Shown: positions 1-8,191, counted from the first letter of the stretch. The stretch is 64,000 bases of DNA from an uncultured Opitutaceae bacterium (GCA_937889545.1 CALAOT010000106.1:53542-117541), one strand, 5' to 3'. Notes: a model not told the origin generated them from the sequence alone. Program-made: numbers and translations.

Positions 1-688
1 ACTCGTCGCGGAAGCGCCCGTTGAAGCTTTCGTTGATTCCGTTCTGCCATGGGCTGCCGGGCTCGATGAAGCGGGTCTCGTCGCCCGCCAGAACCAGCCA
101 TTCCTGGAGAAGTTTGGCGATAAACTCCGCTCCGTTGTCGCACCGCAGGTGGGCGGGTGCTCCGTGGATCTCGATCAGCCTGGAGAGCGCTGCCACGACC
201 TCACGGGCGCCCATGCGGCGGCTGGCAATAATCCCGAGGCAGTAGTGGCTGTATTCATCGATGATCGTCAGGAACTTCACCGTGTTGCCGCCCTGGGTCG
301 TGTCGAAGACCACGTCGACGCACCAGACGTCGTTGACCGCGGTCGCCTTCACCTTCGCATCGGGCCGTAGAGGCACTTTGGGACGCCGCGCCGGCCCGGT
401 GATGCCCAGACCCTGGTCACGGCGCATCCGCTGCACCGTGCGCAGGTTGCAGCAGAGTCCCTTCCGGCGCAGCATTTCATGTACGCGGCGGTAGCCATAC
501 CGCGGATGGCGCACCGCGAGCGCGGCGATCGCATCCCCGATTTGCACCTTCCTCGGCTTCGGCGGCCGCGACACGTAGGCCCAACTGGAGCGCGCCAACC
601 CAAGATAACGGCACGCCTGACGCTGCGAACACATGCCCGCCGCTACCACGCCCTGGGCGGCGTGGCGCTTCTGCGACGAGCTTACCAT
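1..688 (-). CDS. IS3-family transposase OrfB (DDE catalytic part), partial at window start
   Basis: The frame opens with an ATG at 688, which overlaps the end of OrfA in the -1 frame, and reads to the window edge without a stop. Translation shows the HTH_21 region (AIAALAVRHPRYGYRRVHEM) and then the integrase core. The first Asp is in the WCVDVVFDTT block, the second in RCDNGAEF, and the Glu in the NGINESFNGRF block, so the DDE triad is intact. It is probably made as an OrfAB fusion by -1 frameshifting at the A7 run. Only the last residues are missing because of the window edge. Confidence 0.88.
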   Translation of the reverse strand, partial: MVSSSQKRHAAQGVVAAGMCSQRQACRYLGLARSSWAYVSRPPKPRKVQIGDAIAALAVRHPRYGYRRVHEMLRRKGLCCNLRTVQRMRRDQGLGITGPARRPKVPLRPDAKVKATAVNDVWCVDVVFDTTQGGNTVKFLTIIDEYSHYCLGIIASRRMGAREVVAALSRLIEIHGAPAHLRCDNGAEFIAKLLQEWLVLAGDETRFIEPGSPWQNGINESFNGRFRDE

Positions 689-951
689 TTTTTTGAGTTC
701 ACCTCTTTCAGCACCTGGATGTTCAAGACCTGGTCGGCGACGATCCGCTTCAAGCGGGCATTCTCGTCCCTGAGGGCCTTCAACTCCTTCACCTCGTCGA
801 TCTCCATGGCGCCGTACTGCTGCTTCCAGCGCTGGAGTGTCGCTTCGCTGATGTTCACTTCGCGGGACACGGCCTGCGCCGACTCCCCGCCGTCGATCCG
901 GCGCAGTATCGCTACGATCTGCTCCGGCGTGTGCTTCTTTCCTTTTGGCAT
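682..951 (-). CDS. IS3-family transposase OrfA (HTH subunit)
   Basis: 89-residue protein with the N-terminal helix-turn-helix typical of IS3 OrfA (HTPEQIVAILRRIDGGES, then SEATLQRWKQQYG at about residues 36-48). A leucine/charged heptad helix follows (about 55-85) that normally mediates oligomerisation with OrfAB. Its last codons contain the A7 run (688-694) where ribosomes of this family slip -1 into OrfB. It binds the element's ends. Length and layout are normal. Confidence 0.9.
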   Translation of the reverse strand: MPKGKKHTPEQIVAILRRIDGGESAQAVSREVNISEATLQRWKQQYGAMEIDEVKELKALRDENARLKRIVADQVLNIQVLKEVNSKKW

Positions 952-1012
952 CTGGGTTCCTTTCTTGGAGCCCAGACTCTCATTCGCAATGGCTCAGTTC
1001 TGGTACGTCAGG

Positions 1013-1483
1013 TCACCGCACCATTCTTGCTGCGAAACAGCCGTGACCCGCAAAACGGGCGTGCAGGATGCCGACGTCAGGCATAGCAAGTAAACTGCGG
1101 ATCGTATCAATTGCATCGATCAACTCGGTAAGGGTCGATTCCACAATCTCGTTTGAGGCATTATATCCCCGAAGGGCGAAAGTGCGTGCAAAATAGCAGG
1201 CCGGCAGCGCGTTTAGGACCGTCTGTGGAGGAGATTCGGCCGCCGCAGAAATGAAGATCGGACCAACCTCAGCATATGCACTTGGAAGCGGCACCGCCTG
1301 GTAGCTGCACAGGATTATCGGTTCGCCGGGAATGGCACGCCTCAATCGGTCACGAAGGGGCTCACCGCCTTTGGCTTGCATCGCGCAAACCTGCCGGCCG
1401 AAATCGTCAATGAGGGAAGTGCGAACCCGGCTGACAAAGGCCTCGGCCAGCGGCTGAACGTAGAACGAGAACTCTGGCTTCAT
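1013..1483 (-). CDS. DUF1203 family protein
   Basis: 156 residues. The layout matches DUF1203: a central segment with GEPIILCSYQAVP and YAEVGPIFI, and a C-terminal block (ALRGYNASNEIVES, then LHARFAGHGCFAARM) that normally ends the family. Function is unknown; a role in small-molecule or oxidative chemistry has not been shown. The 3' end touches the IS3 element, and the TGA stop appears to be the first three bases of the IS. The final ~170 bp is repeated at 10.6 kb, where one more residue precedes a different stop, so the IS has trimmed this copy only slightly. Confidence 0.8.
   Translation of the reverse strand: MKPEFSFYVQPLAEAFVSRVRTSLIDDFGRQVCAMQAKGGEPLRDRLRRAIPGEPIILCSYQAVPLPSAYAEVGPIFISAAAESPPQTVLNALPACYFARTFALRGYNASNEIVESTLTELIDAIDTIRSLLAMPDVGILHARFAGHGCFAARMVR
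1016..1195 (-). repeat. DUF1203 3'-half repeat, copy A (copy B at 10590-10770)
   Basis: Bases from about 1022 to 1190 are nearly identical to about 10598-10765, in the same orientation: both contain TGCGAAACAGCCGTGACCCG and GACGTCAGGCATAGCAAGTA. Copy A is the end of a full DUF1203 gene; copy B is fused to a regulator fragment. Similarity stops at a short shared AAAATA stretch near 1190/10763, a plausible microhomology junction. Confidence 0.85.
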
Positions 1484-1933
1484 TGCGCAATCCTACCATA
1501 GACTATTCGCGCTGTCGTCCGGCCTATTCCAGTACAATTCTGCCATTGTGCGCAATTCGGCCTGGAGCCTCCATCGTGTACCTTTATGGTTGGGTTCATG
1601 GGCAATCGCAGGGCGGTTGTAATTAGGGTGGACCAAGACGGCATCGATTGAAGAGCCATCGCGCCGCCAGATTCACAGCCAGCCTTTTGCAAGGACAGCC
1701 GCCGAAACGAGCATGATTGTTCCCACCGCCCGCTGCATCCACGCTAGCGATGCGGGGCTCTCCTCCCTTAGCCAGCAGAGTAAGGACGAACGGAAGGCGG
1801 CGTTGATTGCTTGGCTAAAAAGCGGATCTTCAATTTTAGGACTATCGTAAAGATTCCTTAAATGATTCATGGGTAATGTGACACGAAAGTATATGGGTTT
1901 CCATTGAGAATTTCTTGGAAAAAACACTTGCAA
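1484..1933. other. Intergenic stretch with no intact gene
   Basis: Only short unconvincing frames occur here. The minus-strand frame at 1480-1692 has no recognisable domain. The one interpretable piece is the LysE-tail remnant at 1673-1760, listed separately. The right end carries the promoter region and operator of the TetR gene. Confidence 0.5.
1673..1760 (-). pseudogene. Remnant of a LysE-family transporter C-terminus
   Basis: The last 28 codons read SPASLAWMQRAVGTIM followed by LVSAAVLAKGWL. This matches the last helix of the intact LysE protein at 8192-8812 (SPATQEWMQRTVGAIM..AILAHGWL). DNA similarity spans about 1674-1762 versus 8206-8290. Nothing upstream in this frame looks like LysE, so this is a broken 3' end, not a gene. 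It fits the pattern of duplicated gene pieces in this part of the window. Confidence 0.65.
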
Positions 1934-1951
1934 TAGTGAAAGCCTCAACTA
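1934..1951. promoter_or_regulatory. Putative TetR operator, site 1 (in front of the tetR gene)
   Basis: 18-bp element TAGTGAAAGCCTCAACTA, with TAGT(G)/AACTA half-sites around an 8-bp spacer, 12 bp before the chosen TetR start. The same architecture, with 13 of 18 identical bases, recurs before the SDR gene at 2657-2674. This is expected if the TetR protein represses itself and the SDR. Confidence 0.6.
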
Positions 1952-1962
1952 TTCGTATCGGC

Positions 1963-2601
1963 ATGGGCAGAACCTCCGACGCCGATCAAAAGCTGATGCA
2001 AGCCTCTCTCGACCTCATGTGGGAGGAGAGCTATGGATCCGTCACGATTGACGACATCTGCAAGCGAGCCGGTGTTAAGACGGGAAGCTTCTATTATTTC
2101 TACAAATCCAAGGCCGATTTGGCCGTCGCTGCTCTTGAGAAGCTTTGGATCGAAGTGTGGAAGCCTTCACTGGACGAGGTGTTTTCCCCATCGAAAGATC
2201 CGTTACTGCGCCTCTCCAATTACCTCGACGGACTTCATGGAAATATTGCCGAGCAAAAGAAGCAGCATGGCAAGGTGTTGGGGTGCCCTATGTTCACGGT
2301 CGTATCCGAATTGAGTACCCAGGAAGATGACGTGAGCGCCACCGGACGCGATTTTCTTGCGCGCAAGCGCCGCTATTATGAATCGACAATTCGCGATGCG
2401 GCGGCCCAGGGCGTAATAGAGCCGTGCGACCCCGCCAAGCTTGGCCTCGCTCTTTTCGGTTTGATCGAGGGAATGGTAAGCCAGGCTCGGATCATGAATG
2501 AGCCGGAAATCCTACGAAGTTTGCCGGAAATGGCGATGAGCCTGCTTCGAGTCAAAGCCTCAGCCAGTCAGCCGTCCACTAAGACCCTCGTTCACGCCTG
2601 A
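1963..2601 (+). CDS. TetR/AcrR family transcriptional regulator
   Basis: 212-residue DNA-binding repressor. The N-terminal HTH is clear: LDLMWEESYGSVTIDDICKR then AGVKTGSFYYFYKSKADL. The ligand-binding C-terminal half has the TetR_C shape seen in regulators of short-chain dehydrogenases, including a GCPMFTVVSEL segment and conserved helices. The ATG at 1963 is preferred to upstream TTG because the HTH then starts at the usual distance. It sits 111 bp upstream of an SDR gene on the same strand, and both have the same palindromic element in front. Likely ligand: an electrophile or carbonyl compound handled by the SDR, but this is inference. Confidence 0.88.
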   Translation: MGRTSDADQKLMQASLDLMWEESYGSVTIDDICKRAGVKTGSFYYFYKSKADLAVAALEKLWIEVWKPSLDEVFSPSKDPLLRLSNYLDGLHGNIAEQKKQHGKVLGCPMFTVVSELSTQEDDVSATGRDFLARKRRYYESTIRDAAAQGVIEPCDPAKLGLALFGLIEGMVSQARIMNEPEILRSLPEMAMSLLRVKASASQPSTKTLVHA

Positions 2602-2656
2602 TTTCCCAAACCGCACAAGCGCACAAGTTCTGTGCGCATTTTTTCCGCCAATTTAC

Positions 2657-2674
2657 TAGTTAAATATTCAACTA
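2657..2674. promoter_or_regulatory. Putative TetR operator, site 2 (in front of the SDR gene)
   Basis: TAGTTAAATATTCAACTA, a perfect 5-bp inverted repeat (TAGTT/AACTA) with an 8-bp spacer, 38 bp upstream of the SDR start. It matches site 1 at 1934-1951 in arms, spacing and the TC before the right arm. Confidence 0.65.
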
Positions 2675-2712
2675 TTCAGATCACAAAGAAATCAACTAAA
2701 GAGGACGAAACT

Positions 2713-3477
2713 ATGAATGCACAGAAAATCGAAGGATCCATTACCCTTGTAACAGGCGCCAACCGCGGTATCGGGCGAGCTTTAACGGAAGCGCTTCTCG
2801 CCCGGGGCGCGAAGAAGGTCTACGCCACGGCGCGCGACCCGCAGTCGCTAGGCGACCTGCACGATAAGCGCCTTGTGGTGCTCCCGCTTGATGTGACCGA
2901 TGCGGACCAGATCCGTGCGGCCGTAGAAGCGGCTCCGGACATTGAGATTGTTATCAGCAATGCCGGCGTTTCTCTTGGCACCGCAATCACGGATATAGCC
3001 ACCGTAGATCATGCCCGGCGGGAGATGGAGGTGAATTACTTCGGGCCTCTAAAGCTGCTCCAGAGCTTGGCGCCGACGCTTGCTAGGAACGGCGGAGGTG
3101 CGTTTGTAACCGTCGGTTCAGTGGCGGGCTTGACCAATGCTGCATTCTTCCCCACCTACAGCGCCTCAAAGGCTGCGCTCCATTCCTTGACTCAAGCCGC
3201 GCGTGTCCTCCTTGGGGCGCAAGGAACCTCGGTATTCGGCGTGTACCCAGGCCCAGTCGACACGGACATGTCCCGGGCGCTGACGTTTCCAAAGACCTCG
3301 GCGCGCGACGTGGCGAAGGCCGTCCTCGACGGCATTGAAGCTGGGCAAGAGGACATCTTCCCCGACCCATTCGCGCTAGATTTCAGCGGGCAATTCGAAG
3401 CCTCACCAAAGGCTTCTGAGCGTCAATTCGCTGCAATGGTCACTGCGATGCTTTCGGGCTCGGCGGCGGCGGCATGA
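2713..3477 (+). CDS. Short-chain dehydrogenase/reductase (SDR)
   Basis: 254-residue NAD(P)-dependent oxidoreductase. It shows the Rossmann glycine motif TGANRGIGRAL, the NAG motif (ISNAGVS), the catalytic Ser (GSVAG) and YSASK with the Tyr-x3-Lys pair. After that comes the PGPVDTDM segment typical of classical SDRs. The start at 2713 follows a GAGG-type ribosome site and begins just before the Rossmann fold. Its probable regulator is the TetR gene upstream. Substrate cannot be told from sequence. A piece of a second copy of this gene's 3' third lies in the chimera at 3743-4270. Confidence 0.92.
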   Translation: MNAQKIEGSITLVTGANRGIGRALTEALLARGAKKVYATARDPQSLGDLHDKRLVVLPLDVTDADQIRAAVEAAPDIEIVISNAGVSLGTAITDIATVDHARREMEVNYFGPLKLLQSLAPTLARNGGGAFVTVGSVAGLTNAAFFPTYSASKAALHSLTQAARVLLGAQGTSVFGVYPGPVDTDMSRALTFPKTSARDVAKAVLDGIEAGQEDIFPDPFALDFSGQFEASPKASERQFAAMVTAMLSGSAAAA

Positions 3478-3742
3478 GTCCAACCACAGACCGCATTAGG
3501 TCCCCGTCCCTGGAAAGGGCGCCCAACGAACGATTATTTCGAATGTGGAAACGGTCATAAGCGGTAAGCGCGAATCGTGCGCCCTCTCCTTCCCTAAGAA
3601 TATCCGAACATCCAATTCAAATATCATGATCACAGCACTCATCATACTCGCAGGCATCACAGCCGTAACGGCATGGGAAAGCTCAGAAATGAAGTGATCC
3701 ACGATCCGGAGCGGGCCCCATTTTCTTCCTCACCGTATTAAA

Positions 3743-4270
3743 TTGTTCATTTACAGAGCATTCCATGAACACTTCAGAGAGCCACATCACCCCTGCAACC
3801 TTTCCTCCGGGGCGCGCTCTCACCTAGCCCTGGCCACTGTCGCGGGCCTGCGCCTTTTCATCTTAATAATGACCTACTTGCCGGTCTTTGCCGCCCCTGC
3901 CGTTTCGACGGGCCCAAAGGTCACCGTCACTCCCCTGGAGCTCAGGGTCATTGCGAACTTCGACGAAATCACGGGGCATGCCGAGGCCACCGAAACCGTC
4001 GAACTCCGAGGCCGGGTGTCCGGGCCCTTCTGCGTTTACCCGGGTCCCGTTGACACCGACATGAGCCGTGATCTATCGATTCCGAAGGCCTCGCTACGCC
4101 ACGTGGCGAACGCGGTCCTCGATGGCATTGAGGCCGGGCACGAGGACACCTTTCCGGACTCATTTGCGCTGGACTTCAGTCGGCAGTTCGAAGTTTCACC
4201 AAAGGTACCAGATCGTCAATTCGCCGCCATGGCCAATGCGATGTCATCTGGCTCGGCGGCTTCAGCGTGA
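3743..4270 (+). pseudogene. Chimeric pseudogene: efflux adaptor N-terminus joined to SDR C-terminus
   Basis: Residues ~40-95 resemble the start of an RND-type periplasmic adaptor protein: a hydrophobic signal-like stretch, then a segment with VTVTPLELRVIANFDEITG and VELRGRVSG. Directly afterwards the frame becomes the last 80 residues of an SDR (CVYPGPVDTDMSRDL onward), very like the intact SDR at 2713-3477. The junction is at about 4020. Neither half has its functional core: no lipoyl domain, and no Rossmann fold or Tyr-Lys. I take it as a recombination scar that happens to keep one frame open. Confidence 0.8.
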
Positions 4271-4382
4271 GCAATTGTGAAACCGCAGAAGTCGCTAGTT
4301 ATCGCGAACCGGAATCAAGTAATTTATCACACAGAGGCAGATCATAAAAACTACAACTTAACCCAACGCACCCGCGGCTATT

Positions 4383-4829
4383 ATGAAGACCAAAAATTTC
4401 ACAACGACAATTACGGTAAGCCAATCGCCCAAAGCTGTCTTCGATGCCATCAACAACGTTCGTGGATGGTGGTCCGGAGAAATTCTAGGTCGTACGGACA
4501 AACTCGGCGAAGAATTTACGTATCGCTACGAGGATCTTCACCGCACCACCCAGAAGATCACCGAGTTCATACCAGGCAAGAAAGTCGTATGGCACGTTTT
4601 GAAGAGCCGAATCAGCTTTGTCAAAGACATGGCCGAGTGGAACGGCACAGAGATAGTCTTTGAGATCACCAAGAAGTCTAAAAAGACCCAACTCCGGTTT
4701 ACCCACACTGGCCTGGTTCGCTCCATCGAATGCTACGGCGACTGTTCAGGCGCATGGAGCTATATCATCAAAAACAGTTTGCGCAGCCTGATAACTAAGG
4801 GGAAAGGGCAACCCATCGGAAAGGAATGA
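4383..4829 (+). CDS. SRPBCC (AHSA1/START-like) domain protein
   Basis: 148 residues covering one SRPBCC ligand-binding fold. It shows an N-terminal strand (FTTTITVSQSPKAVFDAI), a Trp-rich turn (NNVRGWWSG), and the late-strand motif TQLRFTHTGLV followed by a C-terminal amphipathic helix (GAWSYIIKNSLRSLI). Such proteins bind hydrophobic ligands or act as small enzymes or co-chaperones. No partner is evident; the neighbours are DUF899 and DUF2182 genes on the same strand. Length is normal. Confidence 0.88.
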   Translation: MKTKNFTTTITVSQSPKAVFDAINNVRGWWSGEILGRTDKLGEEFTYRYEDLHRTTQKITEFIPGKKVVWHVLKSRISFVKDMAEWNGTEIVFEITKKSKKTQLRFTHTGLVRSIECYGDCSGAWSYIIKNSLRSLITKGKGQPIGKE

Positions 4830-4949
4830 AAGTGTAGACCAATAAATGCGTCCGAATGGCGAATACTTTCTACAGGATCTTGGGTCCATATCGACAAAAG
4901 AAAATTGAGCAAAATTAACTAAATCGAAAACAACGCTAGAAAACATCCC

Positions 4950-5753
4950 ATGAAACATCATAAGATTGGTACGCATGAAGAGTGGCTTGCAGCGCGGCTC
5001 GACTTGCTCAAGGAGGAGAAGGATCTCACGCGGCGCGGTGACGAGGTGGCACGGCGGCGGCGGGAGCTGCCCTGGGTTCGAATCAACAAGAAATACAGCT
5101 TTGAGACGGACGAAGGGAAAGCGTCCCTCACCGACCTCTTTCGAGGACGTTCGCAACTCATCGTCTACCACTTCATGTTTGGACCCCCCTACACCGTTGG
5201 TTGTCCGGCTTGCTCGGCGACGGCCGACAGCTTCAACGGAGTCCTACCGCACGTCGAGGCCCACGACGCGACGATGATCTGCATCTCACGCGCGCCGCTC
5301 GCGAAGCTGCTCGCCTACCGCCGGCGGATGGGCTGGAGCTTCAACTGGGTGTCCAGCTATGACAGCGACTTCAACTTCGACTTTGGGGTATCGGCCGCCG
5401 AGGCCTCGAACGAGGTCACGTTGGCGCTCGAATCCAACGAAGTTGCAATGTTTCGGCGACTGGAAGACTCGGGGTTCCGCGAGAACCTGCCGCCGATCGT
5501 AGCCCAAAACGCCAGCGGTTGCGGCACGGATGTCGCCGGCTATGTCTCCGAGGGGCATGGCATCAGCGTTTTCGCGCGCGAAGGAGATAGCGTTTACCTT
5601 TGCTACTCCAGCTACACACGCGGAACGGAGTTCTTGATGAGCTACTACGCAATCCTCGACCGGACGCCGAATGGCCGCGACGAAGACGGCACGATGGGGC
5701 CGTGGCTCCGCCGGCATGACGAATACGACAAAAACTCTGATCGCCGCGCTTGA
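4950..5753 (+). CDS. DUF899 family thioredoxin-like protein
   Basis: 267 residues typical of DUF899. The N-terminal helix has the EEWLAARLDLLKEEK segment; then come LPWVRINKKYSFETDEG and the thioredoxin-like core with YHFMFGP..GCPACS, where the C-x-x-C pair sits. A C-terminal block contains SVYLCYSSYTRGTEFLMSYY. The family is often near DUF2182 membrane proteins and SRPBCC proteins, as here. Function is uncertain; a dithiol redox role is inferred from the CPAC motif. The start is the ATG after an A-rich leader. Confidence 0.9.
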   Translation: MKHHKIGTHEEWLAARLDLLKEEKDLTRRGDEVARRRRELPWVRINKKYSFETDEGKASLTDLFRGRSQLIVYHFMFGPPYTVGCPACSATADSFNGVLPHVEAHDATMICISRAPLAKLLAYRRRMGWSFNWVSSYDSDFNFDFGVSAAEASNEVTLALESNEVAMFRRLEDSGFRENLPPIVAQNASGCGTDVAGYVSEGHGISVFAREGDSVYLCYSSYTRGTEFLMSYYAILDRTPNGRDEDGTMGPWLRRHDEYDKNSDRRA

Positions 5754-5836
5754 ACGCGTCGATGGCCTTTGAAACCAGCGACGCCTACGACCTGGAGATA
5801 GCCGCTTTGACACCACGTTCGTCAACTTGATCACTT

Positions 5837-6616
5837 ATGAAGTCATTAAGAAAGGTAGTCATCGTTTTTGAAGGCATGATTCAGTCCAACCGCTGCCTTG
5901 TCTTGGGTGCCATTCTTGGGATCGTCATCGCCTGCTGGGCGTGGATCGTACCAATGGCACTCGACATGCAGGGCAACATGTCGGGTTCGTCAGCGTGGAT
6001 GATGACGAACAATTGGGATTCGGTGCATCGCCTCCTGCTATGCTCAATGTGGATCGTGATGATGATCGGTATGATGTTACCGTCTGCGGCGATTGCTGTC
6101 TTGGGTTCGGTGCCTTCCAAGACTGCTGAGATTGGGAGGAACTACGCGCACCGTACCGGGCTCGCCTTCATGGCTGGGTATATTGCAGTTTGGTCAGCGT
6201 TCTCCGTGCTAGCATTCTTTATCCAGCGGTATCTCGATTCGGCGAAGATTCTAACGCCGATGATGGAGATACGAAGCGATCCACTGAATATGATTTTGCT
6301 GGCCGTGACTGGTGTGTATCAATTCACGCCATTGAAGCGGGCTTGCTTGAGATCTTGCCAATGTCTGACTGCGAATAGCTCTCATTCCGGGTTTCGAGGT
6401 GGATTGCGGAACGGCATAAACTGCCTTGGCTGCTGCTGGGCGCTTATGCTTTTGCTCTTTGTTGGAGGCGTGATGAATCTATGGTGGATTGTCGGCCTTA
6501 CGATATTTGTTTTCTTTGAGAAAATGGCCAGCCCCGGTTGGCAACGTATCTGCATTATCGCACTGCCCGCCGTAGGATCCGGAGCCTGGATAATTTCGAT
6601 GCGCGTCAGAAGATGA
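5837..6616 (+). CDS. DUF2182 family membrane protein
   Basis: 259-residue polytopic membrane protein (about six helices). Family hallmarks are WIVMMIGMMLPSAA (about residues 73-86), YQFTPLKRACLRSC, and GINCLGCCWALMLLLFVGGVMNLWW in the second half. The conserved Met, Cys and His positions suggest metal binding. It follows the DUF899 gene by about 80 bp on the same strand and may be co-transcribed. The pair is found together in other genomes, to my knowledge, but the role is undescribed. Confidence 0.87.
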   Translation: MKSLRKVVIVFEGMIQSNRCLVLGAILGIVIACWAWIVPMALDMQGNMSGSSAWMMTNNWDSVHRLLLCSMWIVMMIGMMLPSAAIAVLGSVPSKTAEIGRNYAHRTGLAFMAGYIAVWSAFSVLAFFIQRYLDSAKILTPMMEIRSDPLNMILLAVTGVYQFTPLKRACLRSCQCLTANSSHSGFRGGLRNGINCLGCCWALMLLLFVGGVMNLWWIVGLTIFVFFEKMASPGWQRICIIALPAVGSGAWIISMRVRR

Positions 6617-6725
6617 TTATGCTAGGAACTCCAAAATAGACTCTCCGGCTACGGCCGGGAGCATTGACGCACTGATCGATGTAGGTCGCTGGCCCCGTGA
6701 CGACAGGCTTGTAAGGCGTGTATTT

Positions 6726-7139
6726 ATGGCCGACCGCTCTGGACCGGTAATGGAGGCCGGTTATGCCCACGGCCATGGACCATGGTCCACACCAGAGGAT
6801 TTAGGCAAGGCTACGTGGCTTGTTAGTCAACGCAGACCGAGCATTGTAGATGAGTGGTTTAAAGCAAAGGGCCTGCGACCGTTACAGCCCCGGCGCATTG
6901 TGTCATTCGAGCATTTGCACATGGCACTCGGCGCGGCACAAGCCGGTATGGGCGTCGCAATTGGCACCGAATATTATGTGGACGGATTGCTGCGTGATGG
7001 CCGCTTGATAGCACCCTTCGGTCTGACTGAGCGCATGATCCCTTTCTATTTGGCGTGGCCGAAACTGGCGCGGCGAGACCCTCGAGTGAAACGTCTTGGC
7101 GATTGGCTGGAGCCGGAGGGAAGTCGGACACACAGTTGA
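6726..7139 (+). pseudogene. LysR-type regulator, C-terminal fragment
   Basis: 137 residues equal to the last part of a LysR substrate-binding domain of the GcvA type. It includes EDLGKATWLVSQ, RRIVSFEHLHMALGAAQAGMG and VAIGTEYYVDGLLRDGRLIAPF, then the terminal YLAWP strand. The winged HTH and the first effector subdomain are missing, and the upstream 100 bp contains no plausible start for them. It is therefore a 5'-truncated relic. Its original target is unknown. Confidence 0.75.
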
Positions 7140-7391
7140 GTTTGATCCTTGAGGCTTGGACGGTTCAAATTGACCGATCGGAACGGGCCAGAATCGAGAG
7201 CGGGAATTGATCTGTTATTGATCTATAGGCATTCGCCCTCGCAGGCGCACTGCATGTTTCTCCTGCGAAGCTTTCCCGAAGCGATGATCGGCACAGATGT
7301 GATAATGCTAACCGCCACTCTGGCCAGTTAGAGTGTAACGGAATCATTCGCTGGCCAATTTGGCTGGCATCGTCCGGCGCGACTAAGTTAT

Positions 7392-7443
7392 CTGGCCGGG
7401 TCCTGCGGCAGGCTTAATCGCCACTATCCTCGGACCCGGCCAG
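7392..7443. repeat. Perfect 12-bp inverted repeat with 28-nt loop
   Basis: CTGGCCGGGTCC at 7392-7403 pairs exactly with GGACCCGGCCAG at 7432-7443. It lies in a roughly 350-bp gap (7140-7490) that otherwise holds nothing I can recognise. It lacks a T-run for a simple terminator and lacks the GTTRRRY ends of an integron attC site. It may be an RNA hairpin or a recombination relic. Confidence 0.6.
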
Positions 7444-7517
7444 AATCGCACATTAGGGCTTCCCTTTTTTTTCTAAGAATTCATTAGGGAGTGTTTTGCA
7501 TTGTACACGCCGAACCT

Positions 7518-8051
7518 ATGGAAGTGAAACTCAATACAGCCTCTCATGCCGGTGGTGTGCGAACCATTCGTTGCTCATGTGGAAACGTAGAAATCGAAGC
7601 GCTTGGTGCTCCTTTTACGAGTGCCGTCTGCTATTGCGACACTTGCCAAGAAGGTTCCCGGGAGATTGAAGCATTGGATAACGCTGGTCGAATTCTAGGT
7701 CCAGATGGTGGCACCGGCTATGTTCTCTATCGTAAAGATCGCATCACATACTCAAAGGGTGCCGAACTTCTGAAAGACTATAAGATCGACGAGAAATCGA
7801 CTACGAGCCGAGTTGTTGCTACCTGCTGCAATTCGGCCATGGTAATGCGATTTGATGATGGAAAGCATTGGGTGCCAGTGTATCGGGTGCGATTTCAGGA
7901 CGACATACCTCCCTTGCAATGGCGTATTTGTACTAAATTCAAACCCGCGAATGCCGAGATCCCGAAGGATGTTCCAAGTTCCGAGATGTACCCTGCCGGA
8001 TTTATGTGGAAGCTCTTGACTTCGAAAATCTCAATGTTGCTTCACAGATAA
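7518..8051 (+). CDS. GFA-like (DUF6151-type) zinc-binding protein
   Basis: About 177 residues with the cysteine pattern of the glutathione-dependent formaldehyde-activating enzyme fold. RCSCGNVEIEALG carries the first Cys pair, CYCDTCQ the second, and TCCNSAM a third. These Cys residues bind zinc. True formaldehyde-activating activity is not implied. I prefer the ATG at 7518, which places the domain at the N-terminus, over the upstream codon at 7491. It stands alone on the plus strand. Confidence 0.8.
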   Translation: MEVKLNTASHAGGVRTIRCSCGNVEIEALGAPFTSAVCYCDTCQEGSREIEALDNAGRILGPDGGTGYVLYRKDRITYSKGAELLKDYKIDEKSTTSRVVATCCNSAMVMRFDDGKHWVPVYRVRFQDDIPPLQWRICTKFKPANAEIPKDVPSSEMYPAGFMWKLLTSKISMLLHR

Positions 8052-8191
8052 TCCGGCACAAAGCATCCACCCCGGTCGCGGTTATTCGGCATCGGTCTAT
8101 CAACCTTGGCGGCCGAGTTGGAAAACTCCCTGAAAAGCCCCAAATCAACCCTTTAAATCGAAATCCCGGCTTCGGTAAGACATCGGACGTA

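Larger units (their letters stand above)
1..1015 (-). mobile_element. IS3-family insertion sequence, left part cut by window edge
   Basis: Two overlapping minus-strand frames (orfA 682-951, orfB 1-688) with an A7 slippery run between them give the IS3 layout. The probable end lies at about 1015, where the minus strand begins TGACCTGACGTACC in front of orfA. I chose this boundary because homology between the flanking DUF1203 gene and its second copy near 10.6 kb stops at exactly this point. The other end is outside the window, so the terminal inverted repeat and target duplication cannot be checked. Confidence 0.85.

Noticed and set aside
349..603. 84-residue minus-strand frame inside the IS
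   Set aside because: Shadow of the true OrfB frame, which translates into a proper integrase core.
7392..7443. Integron attC site and a gene-cassette array across 2-8 kb
   Set aside because: No GTTRRRY/RYYYAAC core sites flank the hairpin and the other intergenic gaps have no attC-like folds; no integron integrase is present.
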